A model generated the notes under the pieces. That model ran no database searches. It had not been told where the DNA came from and saw nothing but the letters and a program-made list of their open reading frames with translations. The translations under genes were made by a program, and so were the position numbers. Shown piece by piece: positions 13,305 through 25,275 of a DNA stretch of 64,000 nucleotides (its first letter is position 1; every line of letters starts with the position of its first letter). Origin of the DNA: Paraconiothyrium sp. Pb-2020 (taxonomy: Eukaryota; Ascomycota; Dothideomycetes; Pleosporales; Didymosphaeriaceae); contig JAJUBI010000004.1 of the NCBI GenBank assembly GCA_022419385.1, positions 2,647,286 to 2,711,285 of the forward strand, given 5' to 3'.

Positions 13305-15188
13305 ATGGCTATCGACGAAACAGCACCTGTTTACGACGCTGAGAAGGGCCATGGACCGCCTCGTGTGTCCATGAGCTCGGATGAAGGAGTGGTCGTCGGC
13401 CAGAATGGGACCCTCAAGCGTGGCCTCCATGGGCGTCATATGCAGATGATTGCCATTGGTGGTGTCATCGGTGCAGGTCTCTTTGTAGGATCTGGTAGTG
13501 CGCTCTCCAAGGGTGGTCCAGCCAGTGTCGTAAGCATTCCCAAAGCGTTGTTCTCGACAGTCGGAGACGGACATTGACAGATTGATATAGTTGATCTGTT
13601 TCATGCTCATCGGATTCATGATTATGCTCATGATGCAAGCGCTTGCTGAAATGGCCGTCATGTATCCGGTAAACGGCGCTTTCTACCAATATATTGTGCG
13701 TTTCGTCGACCCCTCCTGGTAAGCTGCATTATGCCCCGCCCCGCCTGCGCCCTGCATGGAAGGCCCAAGCTTATGTCACTCAGGGGATTTGCTATGGCGT
13801 GGGAGTACGCTATTCAATGGCTTACAATGTTACCTTTCGAAATCACCGCGGCCGCTATCACGATCGAGTTTTGGGGACACTACAACATCGCCATTTGGAT
13901 CGCTGTCTTCCTGACGGTCCTCACGATTGTGCAATTCTTCGGAGTTCGCGGATATGGAGAAGTTGAGTTCGTCTTGAGTATAATCAAGATCACCGCATGC
14001 ATCGGCTTCATCATCTTCGGCATCATCGTCAACTGTGGAGGCGTTCCGACCGATAATCGCGGCTACATCGGCGCTCGATACTGGCATGCTCCAGATTCGG
14101 CTTTCCGCAACGGTTTCAAAGGATTCTGTTCCGTCTTTGTCACCGCTTCGTTTGCCTACGGAGGTACCGAGATGACCGGCCTTGCTGCCGCCGAGGCTGC
14201 CAATCCAAAGCGCGATATACCAAGGGCTACACGACAAGTCTTTTGGCGTATATTCTTTTTCTACGTCGTGAACTTATTTATCCTCGGCCTCATTATCCCC
14301 TCAAGCTCCGATGTGCTCCTTTCGTCCTCTGGTGCCAATACCAAGGCTTCGCCGTTCGTGCTTGCCATCACAATGGCAGGTGTCAAAGGTCTGCCGTCCG
14401 TCTTCAACGCTGTAATAACAATTTCCGTCATTTCCGTCGCGAATTCGGCGACATACGCGTCGACCCGTACCATTCAAGCCATGGCCGCGCAGAAAATGGC
14501 GCCGCAGTTCTTGGCCAAGGTGGACGGAAAAGGCCGGCCCGTACCCACCATTATACTACAGTTGCTCTTCGGCCTTCTAGCCTTTATCAACGAAGCCTCA
14601 GCCACCGGAGACAAGGTTTTCACCTGGCTTCTCGCCCTTTCTGGTATCGCCAACTTCTTCATTTACGGCAGTATCTGCCTCGCGCACATCCGTTTCAGGA
14701 AAGCCTGGAAGCTGCAGGGCCATTCCGTCGACGAGCTTCCGTATAAGGCATCCTTCGGTGTTGCTGGAAGTTATGTCTGTGTGGCGCTGAACTTCATTTG
14801 CCTGATGGCCTCGTTCTACTCCAGTCTCTTTGTACGTTGACTCCTTGGTTCCATCCCCTCTTTACCTTGACTAACGCGCACACAGCCCCTCGGTTGTGAG
14901 CCCGATGCAGAGGTTTTCTTCCAAGGCTATATCGCCGCCCCGCTTATCATCCTGCTCTACGTCATGTGGAAAGGCTGGTCGTGGACTAGGTACCCTTCGC
15001 ACCGTAAGCTCTGGGTGCCCATCTCGGAGATCAATGTTCTTGAGGGTATGCGCGCGGAGCAGAGGGCTATATCTGGCGAGGGCGTATCGGAAGAAGCGAG
15101 GAGGAGGAGCATTGCAGAATCGCATCAGGACGAGAAGAAGAAAGGGCCTCTGGGCTTTGCTAAGCATGCACTTTCGGGATTGTTCTAG
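13305..15188 (+). CDS. amino acid permease, yeast amino acid transporter (YAT) family
   Basis: A plasma-membrane proton/amino acid symporter of the APC superfamily, resembling fungal dicarboxylic amino acid permeases. Four exons, 13305-13529, 13591-13718, 13784-14831 and 14886-15188, give 567 aa, the normal length. The hallmark first helix reads HMQMIAIGGVIGAGLFVGSG. About 12 hydrophobic segments follow, with the family's GTEMTGLAAAEAANPKRDIPRA stretch (residues around 265-285), and NSATYASTRTIQAMA further on. The charged cytosolic C-terminus ends near GFAKHALSGLF. The introns are 61, 65 and 54 bp with normal GTAAGC/GTACGT donors. All three junctions restore conserved sequence. A second permease of the same broad family lies 4.6 kb away on the other strand. 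They differ clearly and are not a recent duplication. Substrate assignment is by family resemblance only. Confidence 0.93.
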
Positions 15189-15986
15189 GCACAATGTCAA
15201 CAGGACTTCAGAAGCCAAGGTATGCTTCGCAGCCATAATAGCTGTAGTGCAACTCTGGCCTAGCACCAGTAGGAAGAAGATTTGAATGGGCTAGGCGCCT
15301 TTACCTAGATCCGATGTACATATTTTGCCTCTTGTGTCCTTCCCATTCCTAGAATCTTCGTTATTCAGTCTTTCAATATCGGCCTGAGTCCGTCACCTTC
15401 GTGTTGCTATTGCTCTGGCAGCTTTTCTTGAGGTCTTCTTCGCTCTTAGACCGGGATCGTTCTGAATTGGTAAACTGCATACACTACAGGTTACCTGCCT
15501 GGCAGAGAAGCACCAAGCCTACTCCTGGGTCTCGCGTCATCGGAGCTATGCCATACCATGTCCTCAGTTCCGAAACCAAACCACATCCTTGTCTTATCCA
15601 CCGTAGATCACCAAAAGCCAACATCCTGGCACGGCCTCTCTTCTTGTCCAACACCATATATACCTATCCTTTAAGTGCTCTCGTGTAGACTCGCGCAATA
15701 TTGGCCCGGGCTCGCGCAAACCGAAGGTGTGATTGCTTCTAGTCCTGTGCGCTTCTGGAGGGAAAACACGTGAATTGTTCGAGTGTAGGTGTCCAGCCCA
15801 AGGTAAGCGCGAACCGTGAAGCTGGTTGCGGAGGTTATGGACAGCCGCGATATGGGAAGGGCACTGAATCTTCTCGGTCGTTGCTCGTCATAGCGGTTAT
15901 TCGTGCCGTCGTTTTCCCTTTCTCAAAACCAGCGTTAGCTACCTGTGATGCTCGAGTGGGAGATTCTTGAGTGTGCTTTTCGATGC
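15189..15986. other. intergenic
   Basis: The 3' flank of the permease. The open frames at 15401-15688 and 15770-15970 lack motifs. Nothing supported. Confidence 0.5.
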
Positions 15987-16567
15987 TTACGCTAGGTTCT
16001 CGTCGCAAGGACCCTCCTTGAGGTTCTCTGGGGGATATACAGCACTTTCAATAAGCGTTTTGACCTGCATTTGGAGATTGTCGGGGCTTCGATAGGGCCA
16101 AGCTTGAGACTGAACGTCGCCAGGCTTAGAACTGTCAGCGGCAGCCACGCGGAGCAGGAAAGCACTGCAATCTTTACCATTGTGCCATCGTCGTGGGCCC
16201 GCGTGGCGAAAAAGGTTCCAATTCGTAGCCTTGGCCTGCCCCGTGGACGGTGTTTTGAAGCTCTTCTTCCCACAGTGCTCGATGTACGGGTTTTGGTTGG
16301 TCCTGGTATCGAGACAACGACAGGCCGTTCCAAAACGCGTTGAGGTCGTTTTTGTCGGTGTAGTTCTTCAGTGAGCGGGTAGTGAGGTGGAGCGTGGACG
16401 CTGCGTTGAGCTGCGAGGATGTGCTGAGCCCGTTACATAGAAACGGGCCCGCCGTACTGCGTTGCGTCAGCGAGGGCGAAGACGGATGCGATGAGGACCA
16501 CCCTGGCACCTGCGGTAGTCCATTTCAAAATCCATGCTGTATAACACAGACGCCGGGATCTTGTCAT
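15987..16567 (-). pseudogene. frameshifted remnant of a small secreted protein
   Basis: Read on the minus strand, three adjoining frames each look like real protein. The first starts at the ATG at 16567 with a basic N-terminus and a hydrophobic signal-peptide-like run, VVLIASVFALADA, ending at a TAA near 16433. The second covers about 16430-16175 and includes NYTDKNDLNAFWNGLSLSRY and QDQPKPVHRALWEEELQ. The third runs from about 16175 to the stop at 15987, with DCSAFLLRVAAADSS and RSPDNLQMQVKTLIESA. Each change of frame fits a one-base shift, and no intron of workable size bridges either point. The intact ancestor would have been roughly 190 residues. I do not recognise the family. Alternatives are two sequencing errors or unusual splicing. 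Confidence 0.5.
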
Positions 16568-18167
16568 AAAATGTGCGTCCGACTCAGTGTGTTTATGAGT
16601 AACAAGCTCACATTCTCTTGTTGCAAACAGTGCTGCTCCGCTGGTTGCTTGGGCACGCTTTGCCGCAAGTTTTGCCGCCTCAACAGCGAAGAAATAGACG
16701 GACATACGTTCAGGTATTTTGCATGTCTCTCGCCGTCTCCCGCAGTCTCCATATCGCTGGTCCTGTATCCTGGCCTATGAAGTATCGCTTCCTCAACGTA
16801 TCGAAGCTGCTACATCACACGCCGAGCACATTCTCCCACGCCCCGTACCGAAAACGCTCCTGCGTACGCTGCGAATCGCCTAACCAACGGATGCCGACCT
16901 TGTACCTCGAGAAGATGGACCTGCGATGAATACCGAGTCAAGGTCACCGATACCAGGGCCGCTCACGGAGCTACTCACAAATGGAGATTTCAAGGCTGCG
17001 ACTCCACCTCGAGTGTACTCATCCACGCCTTCTCGTGGGCAAGATTACATCCGCTGCGTACACTGGGGGAGGCGTCACGAATACTAGTCATGGAACAGCT
17101 GGCAAGTCGCAGCTCACGAGCGGGCTCATTCGAATGATGTGATTGGGGACCGCATCATGGGAGAGAGTACATCGGGATATCTACGTTGATGGAGGGCTGT
17201 TTGCTGCATGCAACAACATGGCATAAAGTGGTCTTGTCGCTGCGCAAGCTCACAGCTCGAGCGGTCTCTTGTAATGTAACACGGTCGGCTCATTCGATGC
17301 TATTCATAGCGTAACCACCAGAGGCACATGCTCTAAACTTGCATGATATCTTACAGATGCGTCCCTAACGTTGACCATCCGTATGAGCTTTGATCTCTTC
17401 CTTGCTCTTCAGTACGACATCGCCAACCTTGCCTGCCCATCGATGGCCTTAGCGTTGCCCTGGCCTCCAGCCAACCACAGTGCCTCCTCGTCTCCGTTGC
17501 TGCCTTCTGCTTCACCCCGGAGCCCGCCCAAACCCCCCTCCGAAGCAGTCACATGATTGATTTAGCTCCTTGGCAAAGTTTTCTGAAAGTTTACTATATA
17601 AGCCTGCTTTTGCCCTCACCCCTTCCTTTTCCTCACCCTAACGTGCACATTTTATTTGGTATTACGCTAACTATTTGTGTACTGCAGGGACTTTGGGTGC
17701 AAGCCCGGCCAACACCGGGTTGGCCGACCTGTTAATTCAGGTAATTTTTGAACTGCGCCGTTTAGGCCTTACTTTTCATTGATTGTCATGGCTGCTAGCT
17801 GTGCTTCAAGGAAGAGTTCGCTGAAGATGTTGTTGACTGTGACGGCTTGCGTTGTTGTGTTTGGGTAACATGAGTAGTACCGTGTGAAAGTTCGGACATG
17901 CTTTGTTGTGCGTGAAGCTGTTTCGACTTGCTCACTGTGTGTACGCTTTGACTGAAGGGCGGGCGTCTTGTTGTTTTGCTCTGGACCACTCTTGCCGGCG
18001 CGTCAACTGCCCTGCCCCACGAGCTCGCCGCCCATAATCACGCCTTCGTACGAATCACCCATATCTTGCCCTCGAGGCACCGTCCACATATCCACTCCAA
18101 CGTTCGATATCCCCGCAGACTGACTCCACGACCGAAAGTACGCGCATCCGAACCCCGACTAAGCCCG
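16568..18167. other. 1.6 kb without a supported gene
   Basis: Short open frames only. A TATA-like tract (around 17592-17602) is followed by a CT-rich stretch and then a perfect hairpin at 17706-17726, listed separately. The promoter of the small zinc-ribbon gene lies at the right end. Confidence 0.45.
17706..17726. other. perfect 8-bp stem, 5-nt loop hairpin
   Basis: CGGCCAAC at 17706-17713 pairs exactly with GTTGGCCG at 17719-17726 around ACCGG. It lies about 110 bases after a TATA-like sequence and about 20 bases before a short T run. It could belong to a non-coding transcript, or be chance in GC-rich DNA. No RNA family recognised. Confidence 0.3.
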
Positions 18168-18482
18168 ATGGCATCATCTTCAGCAAGCCAGAAAGCACGC
18201 ACGGTCTCTGTCCTCACCGACACGGTCACCATCAAGTTCATTTGCGGCCATTGTAAGACCATACACTACAAGACTTGCAGTGCAGCAGTTGGCTGACTTT
18301 CCTTTCCAGGCGACAAAGAAAGCACCAACGAGGGCGTGAAGCGTAATCCGCTGCCGCAATGGGACCTCAAGTGTTCGCACTGTGGTGAGCAGAACGGAGC
18401 CGGTCCATACACGCAGATAGACGAGTTTGACACTGTCTTGTGGGAGGAGAAGGAGCAGGCTTTGGAAGAGAAGGCCGCGTGA
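18168..18482 (+). CDS. small zinc-ribbon-like protein, 85 aa
   Basis: Two exons, 18168-18252 and 18310-18482, join over a 57-bp intron (GTAAGA, a TGGCTGACT branch, TTTCCAG). The splice creates the second cysteine of a CGHC pair, and a second pair, CSHC, follows 24 residues later. Together they make a plausible four-Cys zinc site at residues about 26-55. The C-terminal third is acidic and helical (ALEEKAA end). The conservative placement of both Cys pairs in one spliced frame is the reason for calling it real. No named family recognised. A longer in-frame start upstream exists, but the ATG at 18168 directly precedes the Ser/Ala-rich head. Function unknown, perhaps nucleic acid or protein binding. 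Confidence 0.6.
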
Positions 18483-19748
18483 GCAATTTGGTGCTCTCTG
18501 CCACGATAACCGTACACTACACGAATCTGATACCATGGAACCTTGAAAAGATCTGTTCTGCCTTACTCGTGCTCGTCAAAACCACATCGTTACCCACTTG
18601 GGCTTGTTTTGATACAACGCTAGCGCACTGACTGCCCGACTCCCCACCGCGCAACTCGCAAATTGCGGCCGTCTGTCTTGACAAAGCCCCAAGCTCTCGA
18701 AGCCTATCTACGCGTCTAAGACGAGTCGCGTCCCTGAAAACCACAGCACGCGCAACATGCCCGCGTATTGCTCGACAAGTCATCTTACAATGCAGTACAT
18801 CACTTGCCGCCACCTTGCCTCGCACCGCCCTCTCAAAACGCTACTGTGAGCGTCTATACCTGATCTTCCTCGGAGCTTCAGGTGCTGCTCAATCTTGAAC
18901 ATCCAGCGCTAACATGTCCAGCAGACTCAACCTGACCCTCTTCCTACCACGGAAGCTTACCACACACCTCCCCCGTATACAGCACCGATATATGCCACTC
19001 CGCGCATCGCTGCCCCCTCTATATTCAACGGGCCAGATCAGTCCCATAGCTAGCCATCTACCCGTTCCCGCCAGATAGACGCCATCAGCAAAGCCCACGC
19101 GCGTTACGATATTACATATTAACAGGAGCTCAATCTACTCTTTCCATTCAGCCGAGGCAAAAAGGATTATCGCCCCTTCGTATCAAGGACGATTGTGCAC
19201 ACAGGCACAAATTTCGCGCCTGAAGTGACCTGTCTCTCAGGCTCCTGGATAATGATCATGGCGTACCTTATGTACTTTCGAACTGAGAAGGAGGCGGTTA
19301 TTGGAATCAAGGGAAGCAACTTGAGGCGACGGGTCAGAGAAGCAATGGATATAGACATCAGACATAGTGGGGATGACGATGAGCCCGCAAGTTGGAAGCT
19401 ACTTGAGGATGTAGCGTGCTTCGGGCTGCTGGTATTGAATGCATTCAGGCGTATTTGATGTCGCCGAAGTAGCAGGATGACGGTCCAGGTCGGGCAGGGG
19501 GCAAAGGCAGCATCAAAGGATACAAAGCGTGTTGTCCTTCAGGGACTCAACACTGCTAATCCAGGCCATATGAAGCATAATCAATGCGGGAAGGGCATGC
19601 AGCACGCGCGTCCCAGATATCGGAATCTGAGAAAGCCGAGCAAACGGATTCATGTATTGTTTGTTCTAGGATAGGACACATGAAGTCTCTGAATGCATTC
19701 CCCTTCATCCCACGCTCGAAGTCCTATCTAAGCTCCCCAAAGGCCACC
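18483..19748. other. 1.27 kb without a supported gene
   Basis: Short open frames on both strands, such as 18517-18825 (-) and 19195-19458 (+), show no motif or splice support. This is 3' flanking sequence for both neighbouring genes. Confidence 0.45.
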
Positions 19749-21667
19749 TCATGAATGCTCTTCATACCTCTCCTTCTTCTTTTTGAAGGTGATCGTGAGC
19801 CAAATGTCCCTCCACAGCCCCAGCGGCGGATCAATCGACGCCTCGTAAGCGTCGATCTTGGGCCGTTCCCATACCAGATCCGCCTCCTCCGGCTTCACAA
19901 ACGGCGTCCTCTTCCACAGCTTGAACCCGCACCAGAGCACGATATCAATGAAGCACATTGCGTAGTACGTCATGAACGTTCCAACATCGAATGTGTAGAA
20001 CGTCGCATACCCGTAGATCGCCAGCGTCACTGAGAACAGGATCACACCCGCGATCGCAACGTATGGCTGGCCCCAGCCCTTGTACGGGAGCGAATTGCGA
20101 TCATAGCCCTGGACTTTGAGGGCGCGGTAAAAGCACAGGTAGATGGTGCAGATGATGATGTAGTTCATGAGCTGTGCGGCTTGGGTGATGTTGGCTAGCC
20201 ATTTCACGCCCTGGGAGGCAGCGCGGCCGACGGAGAGGAAACCGAGGAACGGGAATACCATCGTGACGAAGAAGCAGTAGATAGGAACGCCGGCACGGGT
20301 GGTTTTCCGCAGGAAGCGGGGCGCATGACCGTCGAGAGAGAGCGAATACAGAGTCCGCGTGGCGCAGTAGACGTAGGAGTTTCCTGTATAAAGTTAGTCG
20401 TGAGTGTTCAGAAGGTGGATATTTCAGCGTGTCCAGCTTGGGTGACCCATCACATTTGGACTCCTCAGCTGAAATTGCGGAGGTATGAAGACTCACCTGC
20501 TGAGAAAATGGACGTCACCATCAACGCATTGGTCAAATCCGGCAGTACAGAGATGCCCATGTTCTTCATCGCAATGACATACGGGCTACTTGCGCCAGTT
20601 CCCGTATCCCCAGCGTCGAGCAATCCAGTAAGTGTAGGATCGTTGTAAGGCAAAATGATGCCAACGCAAAGGGCTCCCAGGATGAAGAAGAGGCCGAATC
20701 GGAAGTACATGGTTTTGAAAGCGGTCTTGATTGTTTTGCGCGGGTATATGGCTTCTCCCGCGACCATGGCAACGTACTCGGGGCCAACGCACGTGAAGCT
20801 GGCTTGGAAATATGCGCCGAGGAAGCCTTCAAAGCGGCCAAGGGTGCCTTCATGGATATATTCGGCGAACGATCCAGGGTTCTTCCAGTAGCGGAATCCG
20901 TATGCATCGTGCTTCGGATTGCCGCCAACCTGAACTGTCAATTATGCTGCATTATGGCCGGGGTGGAAATATTGCGTACCATTGTCACGAATGTGAAGCA
21001 AAACAGCATAAAGATGAGCAGTACTTTGCCGGATGCACTTGGAATGATTAGCTAGCTCCATAGTATTACAAGGCAAAGACCTCACAGCCAGAACTCGCTC
21101 TCTCCGTATGCGCGAACCGCGAAGAGGTTGATGATTGCGTAAAGAACGATACAGCCGGCGACGACAGCAGCAACCGGGATGTCGTCTCTCCAGAAGGTCA
21201 AAACCAAGTTGAGCGCAGATATCTCGAACGGGATCAAGACGGCTTCGTAAAGCTATGCACGTTAATCTAAGTTCTCCAATGAATGGGTGGTTTCATACGA
21301 AAAAGTTCCAGCCAGCCATGAACCCGTAGGCCTCGTCCACCCATTTGCTACCCATCCTGACCCAACCGCCCACTACAGGCATAAAGACGGCCATCTCCGC
21401 CATGCAGTTATTGGCGAGCGCGAGAATCGAGCAGTATATCGCAAAGGCAATGAACAAGCTGCCGGGACCGCCTTCTACAAGGCCCCAGGCGATGGAGACG
21501 AAAAGCGCAGTGCCTATGGAGCCTCCAATGGCGATCCATTGGATCTGGCGGTTGGACAGGCGGCGATGAAGCCCTTCGACGACATCGGTAGCCTGAGCAT
21601 ATTCGGCAGCGTCGTCAGTCGCATATGCCGGCGCAGTCTTCTCATTGATGGTGTCGCCCTTCGCCAT
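19749..21667 (-). CDS. amino acid permease, APC superfamily
   Basis: A plasma-membrane amino acid transporter. Five exons, 21667-21299, 21252-21086, 21037-20980, 20929-20497 and 20383-19749, give 553 aa. The introns are 46, 48, 50 and 113 bp. The first helix follows QIQWIAIGGSIGTALFVSIA, the equivalent of the G-[GS]-x-IG-[TA] motif. Later come a conserved extracellular/cytoplasmic region with ESEFWLASGKVLLI (made by a splice), ASFTCVGPEYVAMVAGEA, and SAGNSYVYCATRTLYSLS across the last splice. Every junction rebuilds family sequence. About 12 membrane segments are visible. The hydrophilic N-terminus is about 45 residues and the C-terminus is Lys/Glu rich (KKKKERYEEHS). It faces the first permease gene across a 4.6-kb interval. 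The substrate cannot be assigned from sequence. Confidence 0.92.
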
Positions 21668-22914
21668 TTCGTGGTCGCAGTATCGTCTACGCCGTCCAAG
21701 TGCAAAGGCGCTTTACCAGGGCGCAGCGAGAAGCGCGCGGCGTGGGGTCTTATAGGCACGCGAGGCCTGGAACCTGTTATCTCTGGGGGGCGTTTGCGCG
21801 CTTTGGAGATGTGGAACCTGTTATCTCTAGGGCTTTGTGCACTACCAATGTGCGTGGATGCAGTTGGGGATTAGGAACCCGTCCCGCGTCAGTGGGTCAC
21901 AACGCCGCAGGGACTCGGGGCGGGACTCGTGCGTGATAGGCCCGGGGTGTGCGATGTGCATGCTCACGCAATGCAGCTATCTTGTTCCAATCTAGCCGCT
22001 TTTTATCGGCCGCTTCAGATCCAGGACGTAGCGTGCGCGATTAAAGAGTCGCATGGGACATCTGGCAAAATTTTGCGGCTTTGCGCTGGTGTGGTAGCGA
22101 GGATGCCAGGTGAGCGGAACGTGGTGTTGATGGTGCGTGTGGATCCGGGGTAGAACTGGCGGCTGGGCTGCAAAGCTTGAGGCGTGCGGGGGATGCTGCG
22201 TGGGCCGCAGTGGCGTAAAGGTATCCCACTTCCGTTGGCTATGACGTAAATTCATCATCTATCTATTTCGCAAGTGCACGAGTCGTGTTCTGTGCCCTGG
22301 ATCTGCAGGTGACGATACGCATGGGCTAACTTTATGGTGGTAGATGAACGCAGGGCCATCAGCTTCGCACAGGCAAACCAAGTTAGGCCTAGGCAGACTG
22401 ACTGCAACAACCCATCCACTGTGAAGTCTATACAGCAGATGCCCCCAGGTTCCATTGTGTGAACATCGATGTGAGTTGGCTACTAAGCTCTCATCCTATC
22501 GTCACGCACGTATCTTGTACCTTTGTCAAGTCTTATCACGTGATACGTTTTGTTCGAACAGCTGCGACGGCAAGGAGTGCAGACGGATAGGAATATTTGG
22601 AAGTTGGCAGCTACTGAACGTTTAACTGTATTACAGCAGGAAACCGGATTAGCCTCTGTTTGCCGTTTGCTTACTCCTCTGCGCAGCACGATCGGCCGGT
22701 TGCCGCACCTGTTTCCACGGATGGCACTCTTTGTCATAAATGCATTCTTTGACAGCTTCCTTCGCGACTCTCGCGCGATGGAAACTTTCCAGATGCGGCG
22801 TTACTCTTTGTTGAAGTCGTTGGTCCAGCACAACACCTCTTCAACAAAGCGCAACAGCTCCCGCGCCTTCTCGCTGTTGCACCATCTTCCTTTCCCACTT
22901 TCCCTGGCGTTACA
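21668..22914. other. divergent promoter region
   Basis: Lies between two divergently read genes, the permease starting at 21667 and the membrane protein starting at 22915. A CT-rich tract (22877-22905) directly precedes the latter's ATG, as is common for fungal promoters. Open frames here (for example 22550-23011) overlap the real start and have no motif. Confidence 0.5.
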
Positions 22915-25275
22915 ATGTCTTCATATCGAGAATTTTCAGAAAATCGCTACATCAAGTCGAGAGGAGTACCCAGCTCAAGGTCCTTCATCGGACGTTTCGG
23001 AGATGGGCTAGGAAAAGACAGCAACTCAAAGCACCTGGTATGGCGTCGCACAGATCTCAAAACCACCTTTCTAACTAACAACCGGCAGGTCCTCCTGTTC
23101 CTCTTCCTTCACGCCTACGCATTACAAGCATTCTACAATGATGACTACGGCCTCGCAGTCGCGACTGCACTTCCGACATCGCTTCTCCCATACACCTGGA
23201 GCTACCGCGGTAACTACCCCACGATCTTAGGCCTTCCTTTCTACTACATACTCCCATACCAGGGCCACACATACCCATACTCAAAATGGAGCGCACAACA
23301 CGGCCGAACGTTTGGAGGCCCAGCTCGCGACGGATACGCCAATTGCTTCTACACTATTCCGTTGTATCTGGCGCTATGGTATGCAGTTCTCGCAATGGTC
23401 TTCCCCGAGAGCATCACAACCTTCGTGCTTATCGCGGTGCTGCTCGTTTCGCGTCCCGAGTACTGGTTCTCGGAGCCGAAGAGTTACACTCGAAAACGAA
23501 GTGCGCTTCTCGCTTTTGACGGCATGCTGTTTCGCCTCGGGGGTCAGTTCGTCGTTGGAGCTTCCACCTGGCTCTCCTGGACCGTCGCAAAAGCGTACAT
23601 GCGCGCCGAGGTGGAACTGGAACAAGCTCATCTTTCGCAACTATTGGCGGTTGAACAGGGCCCAGCCTTGGCTTTGACATGTGTGCTTGTCATCAAGGTC
23701 ATCAACACATGGAAAGGCATTAGAGGGTTCTGGCCCGACCTACTTTTCGAGCCGTATGATGCGTATTGGGATGAACTTACGCCAGAAAAAGAAATTGCAA
23801 TCTGGGAGATACTTGCACAGCTGGAGCAGAAGAGGGAACGGGGCAGTGGATACGGTATGAAAGAACGCAACCGAGCCAAGGCGTTACAACCGAGGGACTG
23901 GGAGCCCAATTCTCTGTATCAGGAGGAGTCTCCTGAGCCTGAGGCATTGTATCGAGGCTCGGATTCGGGTGAAGAGGATGTGGGCGCAGCTGACGGGGGA
24001 GGAAACGATGGTACGTACTTTTGTGTGCTACTGCTTAACGCCTAGACCGCTAAATCTTGGTGACAGCACTTAATCCACCTCTTGATGGGGCACCTTCGGC
24101 AGTTGCTGTTGGGGGTAGCATTCCAGGACATCCCCTTCCCGCCCCTATACCACCCATCGGATTCCGCCGTCCTCGTCGCCCTGTTGCTCCACCACCATCC
24201 CGCCGAAACCAACCACCAGCCGAGAAAGGTATACCACCGTCTGCCCATCCTCTTTCTCTGCCACAGAGCAACGTGCTAATTGATCATAGCGGCCGCAAAC
24301 GTCCGCGAGCGCCTTAACAGTTTGCAACCTGAAGCCGAGGGAGAATCTACTCGGGAGCGAACCGCACGCATGCTCAAAGAAGCGTTTTCTAGGAACCCCG
24401 CACTCGCCCACAAGCTCATCGAAAGCCAGGTACAAGATCTCCCGCCCGAGAAAGAAGCAGAACGCAGGAAGAGGCTCGAGGATTTTCTCGTCCAGAGGAC
24501 TGAGGATAGGATAGCTAATCAACGCTTCCGGAAAGTGCACCGGGCAGATAGAAGCATCGCGCTCACAGTCCCGTATAATGATAGTAAGTCAAACCTTCCA
24601 TCTTCGATCATATGCCCAAGGCCTGCCAGGCATCCACACACTCCACATTCTGAAGACCGATCCATTCCCTGCTGCTGTCTCCTTCCCATACTAAGCCTCA
24701 TAGACCCTGACCCTATGGCTCCCCAATATGTCTCCATCATCGAAGACCCCCTCGCGCGCAACCCAGACGACGTCCCAGACGACGGCACCGAGTCCGATGA
24801 CTCCTCCTCAACAGACGTCTATGAGGCCGACGACCGCTACCCCGACAACACCTTCCCGCATCGCGCCTGGAGAGAGAGCCTGATCAGCACCTTTGGCACG
24901 GTAGACATGTTCTTCGACCGCACGAAAGCCTCTGCCTGCAACATGTTCATGTTTCTTGTTCAGGGCTTCTCGGTGGCCGTGCTGATCCGGCTGAGCTTGA
25001 TGAGCGCGGAGAAGTGGCCGCTCGAGAAGCATTATACTGACGATAATATTGGGGTGATGTGGAGTACGTTGGGCATGATCGAGATGGTTCTAAAATCGGG
25101 TTTGAATCAATATGGTAGTTTGCTCACGTACTGGGGCAGGTTGGTCAGGGATCCAGTGGAGGTTCTTTTGAATGATTGGCTTCTGACTGTCTCTTTGTTG
25201 TGGGCCGGAGGGATGGTATGGCTGTTTATGACGTACTTTTTGGAGGCAGAATTTGCACCGTATCTCTTCTGGTAA
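22915..25275 (+). CDS. uncharacterised multi-pass membrane protein, 690 aa
   Basis: Family not recognised. My model has five exons: 22915-23037, 23089-24010, 24067-24228, 24290-24583 and 24704-25275. The first intron (51 bp, GTATGG..CTAACTAAC..CAG) contains no stop, so it could be missed. Removing it brings a hydrophilic head next to a hydrophobic run, VLLFLFLHAYALQAFYNDD. The N-terminal half has about six membrane segments, including LPFYYILPYQG, YTIPLYLALWYAVLAMVF and FVLIAVLLVS. A Pro-rich linker and a charged helical region (ERTARMLKEAFSRN..., EAERRKRLEDFLVQRTEDRI) follow. After an acidic stretch come two or three further hydrophobic helices near the C-terminus (MFMFLVQGFSVAVLIRLSLM and WLLTVSLLWAGGMVWLFMTYF). 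The last exon could be a separate gene starting at 24715, since the 120-bp intron before it is long for this window. Confidence 0.65.

Noticed and set aside
13305..21667. The two amino acid permeases as a local duplication
   Set aside because: They share the family fold, but their motifs, exon positions and termini differ throughout, so they are old paralogues rather than a tandem copy.
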